From Paludibacteraceae bacterium (GTDB lineage: Bacteria > Bacteroidota > Bacteroidia > Bacteroidales > Paludibacteraceae), in the NCBI GenBank assembly GCA_905235505.1, contig CAJOMJ010000014.1:24008-88007 (forward strand): 64,000 nucleotides of DNA, in the 5' to 3' direction. The notes below the pieces were generated by a model, which made no database searches, was not told the DNA's origin, and was given only the letters and a program-made list of their open reading frames with translations. Numbering within the stretch: position 1 is the stretch's first letter; each line of letters begins with the position of its first letter. Positions 41,994 to 51,662 of the stretch are shown here, piece by piece. Both the position numbers and the translations under genes were made by a program.

Positions 41994-43064
41994 TTATGCC
42001 TTAACTATTTTCTCCATGTCGGTGCTGCATTTCTCTTGTTCTTCCAACAGACGCAGTTGGGCGCGTGTGCGTACAAGGTTGTGTTCGGGGTAGAGAATCT
42101 TGTAATAGGTGTCGCCGTTGAGCCAGTCGGTCAGGAAACGCACTGTCTGCATATAACTTAGCAGCCGGCAACCATAGGGCAGCATACTACGTTCTATATC
42201 GGTGAGGAACCGTGCTTGGCCGAGATAGCCTTCTGTATATGCACGGAACACCTCCATATTGACGTGAATGTTGTTGAGGTCGGAGTCGTCTTCTGCGCCT
42301 GTGTTAGCGGCTGTCCGCATAAAGTCCCCGAAGTCGGAGAATACGAATCCCGGCATGACGGTGTCAAGGTCAACGATACACATAGGTTTGCCTTCATCGT
42401 CGAAAAGCATGTTGTTGACTTTGGTATCACAGTGGTTGATACGTTTTGGCAGTTTGCCTTCACGGAAGAGCCGCTCTGCAAGACACATATCGTCGGCACG
42501 GCGGTTTATTTCGTTCAGGATATCCTGAGTGCCTGCCACTCTGCCAGCCTTGTCAGCCTTGACTGCTTCGCTTAGTTGCCACAGGCGGAACTCTATGTTG
42601 TGGAAGTTGGGTATAGACTCGCATAGTGCGGAGTGGGGCAGGTCGGAGAGTTGGTTCTGGAACTCGCCGAATGCCACTCCTGCAAGGTATGCCGACTCGG
42701 GAGTAACTTGTTCGACTGAATGTCCGGCAGAGATAAAGTGATAAACGCGCCAATAGTCGCCACCTGCAGTCTTGATGTAAAGTCTGTTGTCTTTTGTGGG
42801 TATGAGACGGAGAACATGATTGTCGATGTCGGCAACACCTTTGTTCTGCAGCTTGGTGCGTATATGGTCGGTGACTGTCTTTATATTATTCTGCAGACCT
42901 TCCACATTGGTGAAGATATGGTGGTTGATGCGTTGAAGGAAATACGACTCTTCGCCTTCTGTTGCGGCGGGGATGATGTAACTGTCGTTGATGAGTCCCA
43001 CTTTCAGAGGGCGCGGTTCACCTACGGAGTTTGCGAGGCGGAATTGTGAGATGATGTTTTGCAT
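41994..43064 (-). CDS. Phosphotransferase of the N-acetylhexosamine 1-kinase type
   Basis: A 356-aa protein-kinase-like small-molecule kinase. The catalytic loop is INHCDTKVNNMLFD (H-x-D-x4-N, near residue 210) and the metal motif VDLDTVMPGFVF follows. These features, with SYFLQRINHHIFTNVEGL near the start, fit NahK-like kinases, which phosphorylate GlcNAc or GalNAc at C1; aminoglycoside phosphotransferases are the broader family. The last gene on the minus strand before the prenyl synthase, with its own promoter (43103-43133). The neighbourhood of galactosamine genes supports an amino-sugar substrate. Confidence 0.72.
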   Translation of the reverse strand: MQNIISQFRLANSVGEPRPLKVGLINDSYIIPAATEGEESYFLQRINHHIFTNVEGLQNNIKTVTDHIRTKLQNKGVADIDNHVLRLIPTKDNRLYIKTAGGDYWRVYHFISAGHSVEQVTPESAYLAGVAFGEFQNQLSDLPHSALCESIPNFHNIEFRLWQLSEAVKADKAGRVAGTQDILNEINRRADDMCLAERLFREGKLPKRINHCDTKVNNMLFDDEGKPMCIVDLDTVMPGFVFSDFGDFMRTAANTGAEDDSDLNNIHVNMEVFRAYTEGYLGQARFLTDIERSMLPYGCRLLSYMQTVRFLTDWLNGDTYYKILYPEHNLVRTRAQLRLLEEQEKCSTDMEKIVKA

Positions 43065-43102
43065 GGGTATATGGTTTTATAGTTGGTATTTCAATAACTC
43101 TA

Positions 43103-43133
43103 CAAAATTAGTCAAAGTTTTCCATACAGCAAA
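43103..43133 (-). promoter_or_regulatory. Promoter of the NahK-like kinase gene
   Basis: Minus strand TTTG (43130-43133), 19 bases, TAATTTTG (43103-43110); start near 43098, leader about 35 nt. Confidence 0.7.
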
Positions 43134-43174
43134 ATAATTTCTTATGAATAGAACAGGTGTTATGCCAAAGATGC

Positions 43175-43208
43175 GAAAGACAACCCGATTCACACCGGGC
43201 TGTCTTTC
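43175..43208 (-). terminator. Terminator at the end of the glycan locus
   Basis: GAAAGACAACCCG (43175-43187) pairs with CGGGCTGTCTTTC (43196-43208) with one mismatch, 8-nt loop. It closes the long minus-strand locus after the transporter gene, so the kinase gene downstream is transcribed separately. The T tract is weak. Confidence 0.65.
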
Positions 43209-43242
43209 TGAAACACAACTTTAATCAACATATATTACCACA

Positions 43243-44142
43243 TTATTTTGACAATGCATACATTGCAAATGCGGCACAGCATATTCCTGCTATCTGAAGC
43301 GGATTAGGAATAACTTGCAGAATGATAAGAGAGAGAAGTACGGTCACCATAGGCGACAGACCTTCCATAGGCGATACGACAACAGCCTTGCCGTAGCGAT
43401 ACGCATAAACGAGTGTCAGAGCACCGATAGAGTTGAGTATCTGAATGCCGAAGCACTTAAGACTTTTAACTGTCACATCTGCACTTGCGAAGAACTCGGG
43501 TGCGGTCATCGGTTTGCTTTGCATGAACCATGCAACGGGTATAAGCACCAGACCTGATATTGCCATCCAGATGAAGATAGATTCGGCATCCATAGAGTTG
43601 TTGGCAAACTTCATGAAGAAACCTTGGATACCCCATGCGAGGAGCACGAGTACCGCCAGTACGATCCAGAGCCATCCGCTGACCGGACCGTCTTCACCGC
43701 CGCTCTGGAGCGAGAGGAGAAGGATAGCGGCGAGTGCCACCACTATACCGGCAATCTGCCAGCGGTTCGCTTTCTCCTTGAGGAAGAGCGCCGCCAGCGT
43801 AATGACGATAACGGGCGACATGGAGATAAAGGGGAAGATAATATATGCCGGACCAATGGCGAGAGCTTTGAAAAGCACCAACTGTCCGCCGGCCCCCAGA
43901 ATACCTACCGTGCAGCCGAGGAGAACCGATTTCCAGTCATGCAGGAACTTACCTTTGTTGATGATAAGTGCCACAATAGCGCAGGGAATCATTGACAATG
44001 CCCAAAGAATATAAACCACGGTTTCAGGGATACCATCGCGCTCCATTTGCAGGTCGGAGAAGGCTCCCCATATACCCCATGTGAGGATGGTGGTCAGGAT
44101 GAAGACAAGCCAGATTTTGTCTTTTAAGTTGTTACTTTTCAT
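43243..44142 (-). CDS. DMT/EamA-type inner-membrane transporter
   Basis: A 299-aa protein with ten hydrophobic segments in two five-helix halves (first WLVFILTTILTWGIWGAF, last PLQIAGICCAAFAMYAL), the plan of the drug/metabolite transporter superfamily. LGCTVGILGAGGQLVLFKAL near 75 and VVVSPMEGLSPMVTVLLSLI near 250 are typical. It is probably the inner-membrane route for a sugar released by the locus, as the last gene of the cluster (40 bp after the GH31 gene). The substrate is not shown by sequence. Confidence 0.8.
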   Translation of the reverse strand: MKSNNLKDKIWLVFILTTILTWGIWGAFSDLQMERDGIPETVVYILWALSMIPCAIVALIINKGKFLHDWKSVLLGCTVGILGAGGQLVLFKALAIGPAYIIFPFISMSPVIVITLAALFLKEKANRWQIAGIVVALAAILLLSLQSGGEDGPVSGWLWIVLAVLVLLAWGIQGFFMKFANNSMDAESIFIWMAISGLVLIPVAWFMQSKPMTAPEFFASADVTVKSLKCFGIQILNSIGALTLVYAYRYGKAVVVSPMEGLSPMVTVLLSLIILQVIPNPLQIAGICCAAFAMYALSK

Positions 44143-44182
44143 GTTGGTATGATTTGTGATTGAAATATTAATATGTAGTTTG

Positions 44183-45724
44183 CTACTTTATCTTCTCAAA
44201 GTAAGGCAACCGGCTGAGGGGTACCTCTATATGGTAGGTCTTGCCGCCCTTGTATCGTTTGCCTTGTTCGTCACGCCATGTGCCCTTGGGGAGACGCACA
44301 TCACGACTGAGACCGGTGGTAACCATAGGCGCAACAAGATACTTGTCGCCAAGCATGAACTGGTCGGTCACCTCGGCAAAACCCTGATGCGGGAACTGAT
44401 ACTCCATCAGGCGGACTATGGGTTCTCCTGTCTTGGCGGCATTGCGGGCGTATTGCATGATATAAGGTCCGAAGCCGGTGTGAAGCTCAGCCATCTGTTG
44501 TACAATGGCGAGATTCTCCTTGGAGAGTATGCGCCATGGAGCGACGGAGAACTGCATCATCGGCATGAGGGCATGCACTTGTGCAGAGCGGACTATGAGT
44601 GCCTGGTCGAACCCGTCGTCGTTGATATTGAGGAAGGAAGTGAACTGTCCGCCTCCAACCATGTCGGGGCAAGCAAAGGCATAACCGAGCAGACCTGCGG
44701 TGCACATCTGTGGAATAAGTTGCTGCACAGCCTCCCAACTATAGTCTTTGTCGCCGAGACGCTGCACGAGAGGCTGCCCGCCCAGTTTCCAGCAAGCACG
44801 ATATTCGTTCACGGGGAACTGCAGACCTATCTTTGCCCAGGTAGCGGTATGGTCAACATTGGTTGCATGTTTGTAGAATGCCACCCATGGAGCGGAGGCA
44901 TAGCAGTTGTTGTCGCCTGCATCGAACTTGAAGCCGTCAATACCATACTCCTGCTGTGCCTGTCTGAGTACAGAGACGAAGTGTTCTGCAGCATAGGGGT
45001 TGGTAAGGTCGTAGCAAGCCGAGTAGCCGTTCCACCAGTTGAGTATGGCAATGCCTCCATCGGGGTTTCTGAGGAGGAAACCCTTGTCGGCAAGTTCTCT
45101 GTATTCGGGTGAGTCGGCACTGACAAAGGGGCAAATCCACACCATCACTTTGAATCCGAGAGAGTGGAGTTCGTCTATCATTGCTTTGGCATCGGGGAAG
45201 CGTTCCGCCTTGAATGAGAAATTACCATAGTAGCGTTGCCAGTTGTCGTCAATCATAAGTACTCCGGCAGGGAATCCGTTGTCGATTATGGCATGAGCGT
45301 ATTTCAGAATGTCGTCCTGATTCTGGTTGTACATCAGTTCAATCCACGTGTTGTATTGCGGACGGGTGAAGAACAGAGAGTCGGGCAACATTCCGCTTGC
45401 GGGGAAATATTCTCTTTGTGCCGCCATGTAAGCATCGCGCAGTGTGGTGCCTGCCTTGACGGTTGTCATCTTTTCGGAGGTGACAATCTTTCCCTGTTTG
45501 GCTTCAAACGAGAAAGCATTGTCCGACCACATATATTCGCCTTCGGAGGAGAGGAACAGAGGCACAATCTGGTTGTTGGCATCTTCCGTGAGGAGGTTGA
45601 ATGTCCTGAAATCGGAGTACGGCTGCATGTGTCCAAGTCCAACCGCCGCTCCCCACCAGTAAGTGTTCTGAGCAAAGGTGATGGTGCAGAATAGAGAGAA
45701 TAGTATGGTGAGAGTTCTTCTCAT
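44183..45724 (-). CDS. GH31-family alpha-glycosidase
   Basis: A 513-aa exported glycoside hydrolase (signal peptide MRRTLTILFSLFCTITFAQ). The TIM barrel begins near NTWIELMYNQNQDDILKYA; GVLMIDDNWQRYYG and FKVMVWICPFVSADSPEYRE are characteristic, and the nucleophile aspartate is in YGIDGFKFDAGDNN (near residue 280). The sequence resembles the MYORG/alpha-galactosidase-like branch of GH31 more than alpha-glucosidases; alpha-galactosidase or alpha-GalNAcase is likely in this context. Periplasmic. No extra domains are seen. It follows the second susD by 20 bp. Confidence 0.82.
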   Translation of the reverse strand: MRRTLTILFSLFCTITFAQNTYWWGAAVGLGHMQPYSDFRTFNLLTEDANNQIVPLFLSSEGEYMWSDNAFSFEAKQGKIVTSEKMTTVKAGTTLRDAYMAAQREYFPASGMLPDSLFFTRPQYNTWIELMYNQNQDDILKYAHAIIDNGFPAGVLMIDDNWQRYYGNFSFKAERFPDAKAMIDELHSLGFKVMVWICPFVSADSPEYRELADKGFLLRNPDGGIAILNWWNGYSACYDLTNPYAAEHFVSVLRQAQQEYGIDGFKFDAGDNNCYASAPWVAFYKHATNVDHTATWAKIGLQFPVNEYRACWKLGGQPLVQRLGDKDYSWEAVQQLIPQMCTAGLLGYAFACPDMVGGGQFTSFLNINDDGFDQALIVRSAQVHALMPMMQFSVAPWRILSKENLAIVQQMAELHTGFGPYIMQYARNAAKTGEPIVRLMEYQFPHQGFAEVTDQFMLGDKYLVAPMVTTGLSRDVRLPKGTWRDEQGKRYKGGKTYHIEVPLSRLPYFEKIK

Positions 45725-45744
45725 TTAATAGGCATTAAGGATGT

Positions 45745-47451
45745 TTAATAACCGTCATTCTGTGGCAAACCGCTGACAGAAGTCTCATCGTAAGGAATAG
45801 GATATAAGATTTTAGGATCATTGCAGTCAATTATCTCCCATGTATGAATACCTGCGAACCTGCGGTCCAAGGGCAACTTGTTGCGGAAGACATCGAGTGT
45901 GCGGAATCCTTCAAATGCGAGTTCGAGCCTGCGCTCGTCAAGTACAACACTGAGCACATCAGTGTATCCGTAAGCGGCCATATTGGATTTTGTAATAAGT
46001 GCATCTCCGCTAAGTCCTGCTCTTCGGCGGATAACGTTTACATCATTCAGTGCATCATCATCTTTCCCGAGTTTGGCTTCTGCCTCGGCACGGTTAAGAA
46101 TAACTTCTGCCCAACGTATCATACTTGGTGAACCCAACATTGCCATCCCGTCCTGATAGGAGAACTTGCTAACATACCACATCGGGAAAGTGTTGCGGGT
46201 AAGCATAGGGTGATGAACACGGACACGGGTTTTCTCTCCTCCTATGGTAGCATAATACTCTTGAACGGAGTTGACCGTTTCGGGTAGTGCAGTTACTTTT
46301 TTGCCTTCTGCATCCTCGAAACTGACAGAGCCATCGCCGTTGATAGTAGCCGGCGCAATATGGTTGGATCTGGCAGAACGGTTGTCTGTTCCGGGAATGG
46401 CATAGCGTGCCACCCAGGAGGTCTTGTCGCCGGTGTATTGCGGATGGATATATGCTGTATAACGCAAGTCTTCGGGATGACGCTGATAGAGGTCAAGTTG
46501 CAAATCACTGGGATAGGCTTCTCCCCAGCCCTGACCGGTGACGGTGTCATTAAGCAGCATTCCGGCATAGAGTGATTGTCCGAGAGAACCTCCGTCAAGA
46601 GTGGTGTATGCGATACACCAGAGTGTCTCATGAGCAGTGAGTGTTTTTGCGAAGTATGTGGGGTATTCTTCAGTCGTCATAAGTTTGCTCTCCGGCAATG
46701 CACCGTTGAGCATGTCATTGACGAGTTGGATTACTTCCTGATTATTATCCATGTGCAGATATACTCTGGAAAGCAGGGCTTGTGCAGCTTCACGACTGGC
46801 ATAGCCGTTGTTGCCGCGGCGTGTGCCTTTTTCCATCAGGCGTATAGCATCTTTGAGGTCTGTAACAATCTGGTCATATACTTTGCCAACATTATCCCGT
46901 TCGGTGGTTTCCGTATTGGTGGATGTGCGTATCACAATTCCCGGGTTCTCACGTCCATAGCTGTATGGCCAAGCGTAGAGGTTGCATAGATACAAATGGC
47001 AGAAAGCGCGAAGGAAAAGGTTCTCTCCTTTCAGGTAGTCCATTTGGTCGGATTCGCCCTCATTGATAGCTTCAATTACCTGGTTGGCACCATAAATACA
47101 TTTGTACAGACACCACCATACATAACTTACATTCTGCAATGTCGAATTGCGTTCATAGGTATATGCCTGAAAGATTGTTGATGTTGTACGACCTGAGATA
47201 ATCAACTCATCAGATGAGAATTCTGCCATTTCAAGTCCGCGGCGGCAGAAAGTGTAGGAGGTGGAACTCGTTCCCTGATACTCCATGTTGTCTTTGAGCA
47301 TGGCATAGTTGCCGTCAGTCATCACACAGAGTCCCTCATAGTTCTGTGCCAATGACTCACTTGTGACTTCATCTTGAGGAAAATACTCAAGATTGCAAGC
47401 GGATAACAACATTGTTGCAATAAACAAGTTGAGATGGATGAAGCGTTTCAT
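45745..47451 (-). CDS. SusD/RagB-like glycan-binding lipoprotein (second copy)
   Basis: A 568-aa outer-membrane lipoprotein (MKRFIHLNLFIATMLLSAC; lipobox cysteine at residue 19, then NLEYFPQDEV). Helical TPR-like repeats and the C-terminal signature SMIRWAEVILNRAEAEAKLG with RRRAGL mark SusD. It shares the unusual CNLEYFP start and overall sequence with the susD at 49960, so the two are paralogues, but it has no susC of its own. It may offer an alternative lid or a free binding protein. Confidence 0.93.
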   Translation of the reverse strand: MKRFIHLNLFIATMLLSACNLEYFPQDEVTSESLAQNYEGLCVMTDGNYAMLKDNMEYQGTSSTSYTFCRRGLEMAEFSSDELIISGRTTSTIFQAYTYERNSTLQNVSYVWWCLYKCIYGANQVIEAINEGESDQMDYLKGENLFLRAFCHLYLCNLYAWPYSYGRENPGIVIRTSTNTETTERDNVGKVYDQIVTDLKDAIRLMEKGTRRGNNGYASREAAQALLSRVYLHMDNNQEVIQLVNDMLNGALPESKLMTTEEYPTYFAKTLTAHETLWCIAYTTLDGGSLGQSLYAGMLLNDTVTGQGWGEAYPSDLQLDLYQRHPEDLRYTAYIHPQYTGDKTSWVARYAIPGTDNRSARSNHIAPATINGDGSVSFEDAEGKKVTALPETVNSVQEYYATIGGEKTRVRVHHPMLTRNTFPMWYVSKFSYQDGMAMLGSPSMIRWAEVILNRAEAEAKLGKDDDALNDVNVIRRRAGLSGDALITKSNMAAYGYTDVLSVVLDERRLELAFEGFRTLDVFRNKLPLDRRFAGIHTWEIIDCNDPKILYPIPYDETSVSGLPQNDGY

Positions 47452-47488
47452 GGTATTTTGATATTAAATTTACTTATCGGAATCAGTT

Positions 47489-48877
47489 CTATTCTACCAC
47501 AACCGTGGTCAGATAGTTATATCCTGTTGCTTCGTTCCAGCAGTCTTTGTTAGCAAGACGAATGGAGAAACGCGGATTACTATGCAGCGTAGGTTTGGGG
47601 TCGGGCAGATTAAGGTATAGTTTGTACGAGCCTGCTTTGTTGGGGCGGAATGTAGCCTCTACGTAATGCTCTCCCTCGGGGAACCAGAAGCGCGGGTCAG
47701 AATCCGGGGTGACAGATACTACATCGTTAGGGTCGTTGACATTAACGAGCAGTAACTCTATGTCGCGTGGATTCTTTGGAGAGGAGAATCCTTCATTGAT
47801 TAATGTGAGTCTCACTTTAAGGTCTTCCCCTGCTTTGGGTTCTTTGGTTGTAGCGACATCTGTGCAGACAAGGCGATAGCCTATGAGCCGGCGCATATCC
47901 TCCATACAGCCTTGGCTCTGCCAACCTGAGATGACAGATTTATGATAGCTTATATTAAGATATGATATATGCATTGCCTGCATTTGAGCGAGTGAGTTAT
48001 CGCAGTTGGCATAGTTTCCGGGTTGGCACGATTCGCCGCCATAAATGGTGTAGCGTGTTTCTGCTTCCCAGTATTTGCGGTGGACAGTTTTGGTGAATGT
48101 ACCCATATCAGATTCGCTTGCCATAAAGGCATCATCATGTGAAGCGATTCGTGCTTTGTCAGTACCGCTAAATGCTTCATCTATAGTGAGGGTATCTTGT
48201 ATTGAATATCCGAAGCAACGAAGTTTGAATTCAGGAGTACGTACGCAAATCATACGCTCTTTGGGTAGCGCGTCAAGCAGTGCATCAAGCACACGGCGAC
48301 GGTCAACATAGTCTTGATCGGTAGTGGGCGACTGCTTGAAATAGGTGGTATAATACCACTCTCCCCATACTCCGACAAATCCTGCTTCCATGGCATAGAT
48401 AACATCGGAATATTCTTGTAGGATAGGCTTTATTTGTGATATATGTTTTAGTACGGTATCAACAGGTGCCTCATGCGGGTGTTGATTTTCCGAACTTGTA
48501 TATGCGAATCGGAGAATACATTTGCATCCGCCATCACGCAATGCCTGCATATTTTGGCGGACCATATCAAGATAAGACTCTGCAATAGCACTATTGCGGT
48601 AGTCCTCCATATAGTAGTTGTTGAGTACGAGCGTATAGCCCATATCATAGATAGATTTTATTCTCTCGGCAGTATAAGGTTGCGGGTTTGAGCTATGAAA
48701 CTCCATGAATATATGGAATCCACGCTCCGGATTACAGAAAAGATCGTAGATTTCTGTAAGGGAATCATGACGCATTCCGTCATCTTTGTTTTCAGGTTCT
48801 ACAGGTGTGACAGGAGATGTGCATGCTACAACAATGCATGCAAGCAATAATGTGGTCAAATAACGGAAATTGTGCAT
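47489..48877 (-). CDS. DUF4874/DUF4832 lipoprotein
   Basis: A 462-aa lipoprotein (MHNFRYLTTLLLACIVVAC; cysteine at residue 19). The DUF4874-like part starts at CNPERGFHIFMEFHSS; IYAMEAGFVGVWGEWYYT near 165 has the exposed glutamates of a TIM-barrel-like, possibly glycan-active site; the rest (DUF4832) is beta-rich and ends in an all-beta domain. Enzymatic activity has not been shown for the family as far as I know. It is part of the outer-surface set with susC/susD and lies after a hairpin terminator. Confidence 0.85.
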   Translation of the reverse strand: MHNFRYLTTLLLACIVVACTSPVTPVEPENKDDGMRHDSLTEIYDLFCNPERGFHIFMEFHSSNPQPYTAERIKSIYDMGYTLVLNNYYMEDYRNSAIAESYLDMVRQNMQALRDGGCKCILRFAYTSSENQHPHEAPVDTVLKHISQIKPILQEYSDVIYAMEAGFVGVWGEWYYTTYFKQSPTTDQDYVDRRRVLDALLDALPKERMICVRTPEFKLRCFGYSIQDTLTIDEAFSGTDKARIASHDDAFMASESDMGTFTKTVHRKYWEAETRYTIYGGESCQPGNYANCDNSLAQMQAMHISYLNISYHKSVISGWQSQGCMEDMRRLIGYRLVCTDVATTKEPKAGEDLKVRLTLINEGFSSPKNPRDIELLLVNVNDPNDVVSVTPDSDPRFWFPEGEHYVEATFRPNKAGSYKLYLNLPDPKPTLHSNPRFSIRLANKDCWNEATGYNYLTTVVVE

Positions 48878-48913
48878 ATAATCAATACTTATAGTTAATG
48901 AAGAATATATTTG

Positions 48914-48959
48914 AAAAAACTAACGGGGAACCGCCCGCAATGGAGCGGCTCCTCGTTAG
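48914..48959 (-). terminator. Internal terminator in the glycan operon
   Basis: CTAACGGGGA-A-CCGC (48920-48934) pairs with GCGG-C-TCCTCGTTAG (48945-48959) around a 10-nt loop; on the minus strand the stem is followed by T6 (48914-48919). It sits between the PKD gene and the DUF4832 gene, so expression may step down after susC-susD-PKD. Confidence 0.78.
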
Positions 48960-48968
48960 AAAAGACGA

Positions 48969-49907
48969 TTAAGGCATTGGCACCTCAAGAAGCGGGTTTG
49001 TAGTAGTACTTCCGTCATCATTATTAGTAGTCTGTGGCAGAGCACCTGTCTCAGCCCAGTCGGTATTGCTGCTGAATACACCAACTTTAATGCTCTTAAC
49101 AGTGCTTGGGAGCATAGCGATGGTAATCTTACCTTCAATAGCTGCGTGGCCGTTAGGAAGAATGACGCGGTCGCAAGTAGAAGTAGAACCTACTACACCT
49201 GCATCGTCCCATGCCCATGCTGTTTGATCAGCATCTGTGGGGAAGAAGTAAACTCCTGCACTCTCATAATTGTCTGACCAGAAACCTTCGATTAGGTAGT
49301 CGGCTGCAGAGTTATCCCAGAGGTAGCTGTTTGAACCAGTGGTCTCATCGCCATCGATGTTGAGATAAATGTCGATAGGATCAACAACGTAACCTGTGAT
49401 AGGATTACCGTCATCATCAACGGTAGAATAAGTACCTGCATCGAACTCAAAGTAGAAATAGATGTAGTCAGCATCGGCGCAGAATGCGATGTTGTACAGA
49501 GCTTCGTACTTGGAATTTTCGTCAGCGGAAGCCTGTGCAAGTCTGTCTGCAGGAACTTCTGCCCAGTCAGCAAAGTCACCATCAACAACTATAAGTTTCT
49601 TCTCAAGAGAAATCTCTTCAGTCGTGGTGTTTTCACCGCCGGCGTTCTTTGCAGTCAGTTTGACTGTGTAGGTGCCACCCTCTGCATAAGTGTGAACAGG
49701 GTTCTCTTCGGTAGAAGTTTGACCGTCACCGAACTCCCATGCATAGGTGTCAGCTTCTTTCGAAGCATTGGTGAATGTTACTGTCATGCCGTCAACATCA
49801 TAAGAAAAACGGGCTTTGGGTGCGTCCACCTTAGGGGTGGTGTTGCAGGATGCTGCAAGAATAGCAAATACAGCTACAAATCCTGCGAAAAGAATGTTCT
49901 TTTTCAT
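48969..49907 (-). CDS. PKD-domain surface lipoprotein with CBM9-like domain
   Basis: A 312-aa lipoprotein (MKKNILFAGFVAVFAILAASC). Residues about 35-105 are a PKD domain (YAWEFGDGQTSTEENPVHTY), and residues about 110-300 a beta-sandwich with DGDFADWAEVPADRL and ADYIYFYFEFDAG, similar to CBM9-like carbohydrate-binding domains. It takes the SusE/SusF place directly after susCD, so it is probably a surface glycan-binding protein. An internal terminator follows it. Confidence 0.82.
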   Translation of the reverse strand: MKKNILFAGFVAVFAILAASCNTTPKVDAPKARFSYDVDGMTVTFTNASKEADTYAWEFGDGQTSTEENPVHTYAEGGTYTVKLTAKNAGGENTTTEEISLEKKLIVVDGDFADWAEVPADRLAQASADENSKYEALYNIAFCADADYIYFYFEFDAGTYSTVDDDGNPITGYVVDPIDIYLNIDGDETTGSNSYLWDNSAADYLIEGFWSDNYESAGVYFFPTDADQTAWAWDDAGVVGSTSTCDRVILPNGHAAIEGKITIAMLPSTVKSIKVGVFSSNTDWAETGALPQTTNNDDGSTTTNPLLEVPMP

Positions 49908-49959
49908 TGTGTGAAAAATTTAAAATTAATAATTAAACATGTTTATTTATTAATCGCGG

Positions 49960-51615
49960 TCAATAACCGGGATTTTGTTGAATTCCGCTAACGGAATATT
50001 CTCCATAAGGAATCGGGTACTGGATTTTGTCGTCTGTATATTTGACAACTTCCCATGGCTGAACGCCTCCGAAGCGGCGGTCCATGTCAAGGCGGTTGCG
50101 ATATACGTCAAACATTCTGTGTCCCTCAAATGCAAGTTCCATACGACGTTCGTCAAGAACAATGTCAAGCACACTGGTGTAACCGTGCATTTTGCTTGCT
50201 GAAAACATACCTTCTTCAGGAATACCTGCACGTCGGCGAATGGCATTAACATCTTCCAATGCCTTGTCGTTTTGACCGAGTTTGGCTTCGGCTTCTGCGC
50301 GGTTGAGCAGTACCTCACCCCAACGGAGGAATACAGGCGATGAAAGCATCGGGTCTCCGTCCTGATATGAGAACTTGCTGACATAATAGTTCGGGAAAGT
50401 GTTGCGTTGTATAAGAGCTTGGGTCAGACGGGCTGAGCATTTCTCACCTCCGTATGTAACGTAGTATTGCGTGTATTCACCGTTGATGGTTTCTTCATTG
50501 ATGCGGTATTTTGTACCTTCAATCTCACAATATTTGCCTTCGCCGTCGGTCTTGACCTCAGCAGTGATGTCGCTACGGAAATCGTCAGCATCAGATGGAA
50601 TCGGGAAATATACTATGTCTTTACCGGAAGGGGCATATTGGGGTTTGATATATGTGAGACGTTTGTCTTCCGGATAACGCTCATAAAGATTAAGCAACGG
50701 GTCGCTGCAATAAACTTCGCCCCAGCCGATACCATCGTTGATGTACATGGAGCCGATACTGCCTTGTCCGCGTGTTTCAAGTGATGTGTGAGCTAAAGCA
50801 AACAATGTTTCCTTGCTTGACAACGCTTTGGCGAAGTAGTTTGGATAGTCAGGGTCAAGATAAGAAACCGGATCACCCATTTCTTGTATTACCTTGAGCA
50901 CTTCGTCGTTCATTTCCATGTAAAGATATACGCGTGACAACAAACCCAAGGCAGTGTTCTTTGTAGCATAACCTGCATTGCCTCTCGGCTTGTTCATCAG
51001 TTCGGCAGCTTTCTTGAGGTCATCAACAACCTGATCATAAACAGCACCTACGCTGGCGCGTGTAGTCACTTCTGTGTTAGTGCTTATACGGAGTGGAATA
51101 CCCATATTGTCACGCCCCAAGACATAAGGTTTTGCGAACAATGTTACGAGGTTGAAATGAATCATTGCACGGAGGAAATATGCTTCACCCAGCAATTGGT
51201 CACATTCTACTGTCTCACCCTCCTTGAACCCTTCTATAACGGAATTGGCAGTATAAATAACTTTATAACCAATCCACCACGGAAGACCTATATTTTTCAG
51301 GTTGTCTGTCATCTTATAGCATGTTGCCTGATAAAGGGGGTCGGTGGTACGACCGGAGAGACTTACGTTATCAGCCGGAAACTCTGCGCACTGAAAATAG
51401 TGGCGTACATAGGTATTACTTGATGCATATTCTATATACTCGTACTCTTCTTTCAGCATGGCATAGCATCCGTCAATGATATATTCTGCACCTCCCTGAT
51501 CTGACAATAGCACATTGCTGTTCAACTCGTCTGACGGGAAATATTCAAGATTGCAGCTACTTATACCGAGCATCGCCATGATGACAACGGTTAAATATAA
51601 TACTTTCTTTTTCAT
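49960..51615 (-). CDS. SusD/RagB-like glycan-binding lipoprotein (with susC)
   Basis: A 551-aa outer-membrane lipoprotein (MKKKVLYLTVVIMAMLGISSC then NLEYFPSDEL). The C-terminal SPVFLRWGEVLLNRAEAEAK and DINAIRRRAGI-type segment (here EDVNAIRRRAGIPEEG) identifies SusD. It caps the SusC channel at 51663 and selects the glycan. ATG at 51615 is chosen over a TTG at 51624. Gap to susC is 47 bp. Confidence 0.94.
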   Translation of the reverse strand: MKKKVLYLTVVIMAMLGISSCNLEYFPSDELNSNVLLSDQGGAEYIIDGCYAMLKEEYEYIEYASSNTYVRHYFQCAEFPADNVSLSGRTTDPLYQATCYKMTDNLKNIGLPWWIGYKVIYTANSVIEGFKEGETVECDQLLGEAYFLRAMIHFNLVTLFAKPYVLGRDNMGIPLRISTNTEVTTRASVGAVYDQVVDDLKKAAELMNKPRGNAGYATKNTALGLLSRVYLYMEMNDEVLKVIQEMGDPVSYLDPDYPNYFAKALSSKETLFALAHTSLETRGQGSIGSMYINDGIGWGEVYCSDPLLNLYERYPEDKRLTYIKPQYAPSGKDIVYFPIPSDADDFRSDITAEVKTDGEGKYCEIEGTKYRINEETINGEYTQYYVTYGGEKCSARLTQALIQRNTFPNYYVSKFSYQDGDPMLSSPVFLRWGEVLLNRAEAEAKLGQNDKALEDVNAIRRRAGIPEEGMFSASKMHGYTSVLDIVLDERRMELAFEGHRMFDVYRNRLDMDRRFGGVQPWEVVKYTDDKIQYPIPYGEYSVSGIQQNPGY

Positions 51616-51662
51616 AATCGTCAATTTTTATAATTGTCAAATACTGAAATATTCAAATTGGA

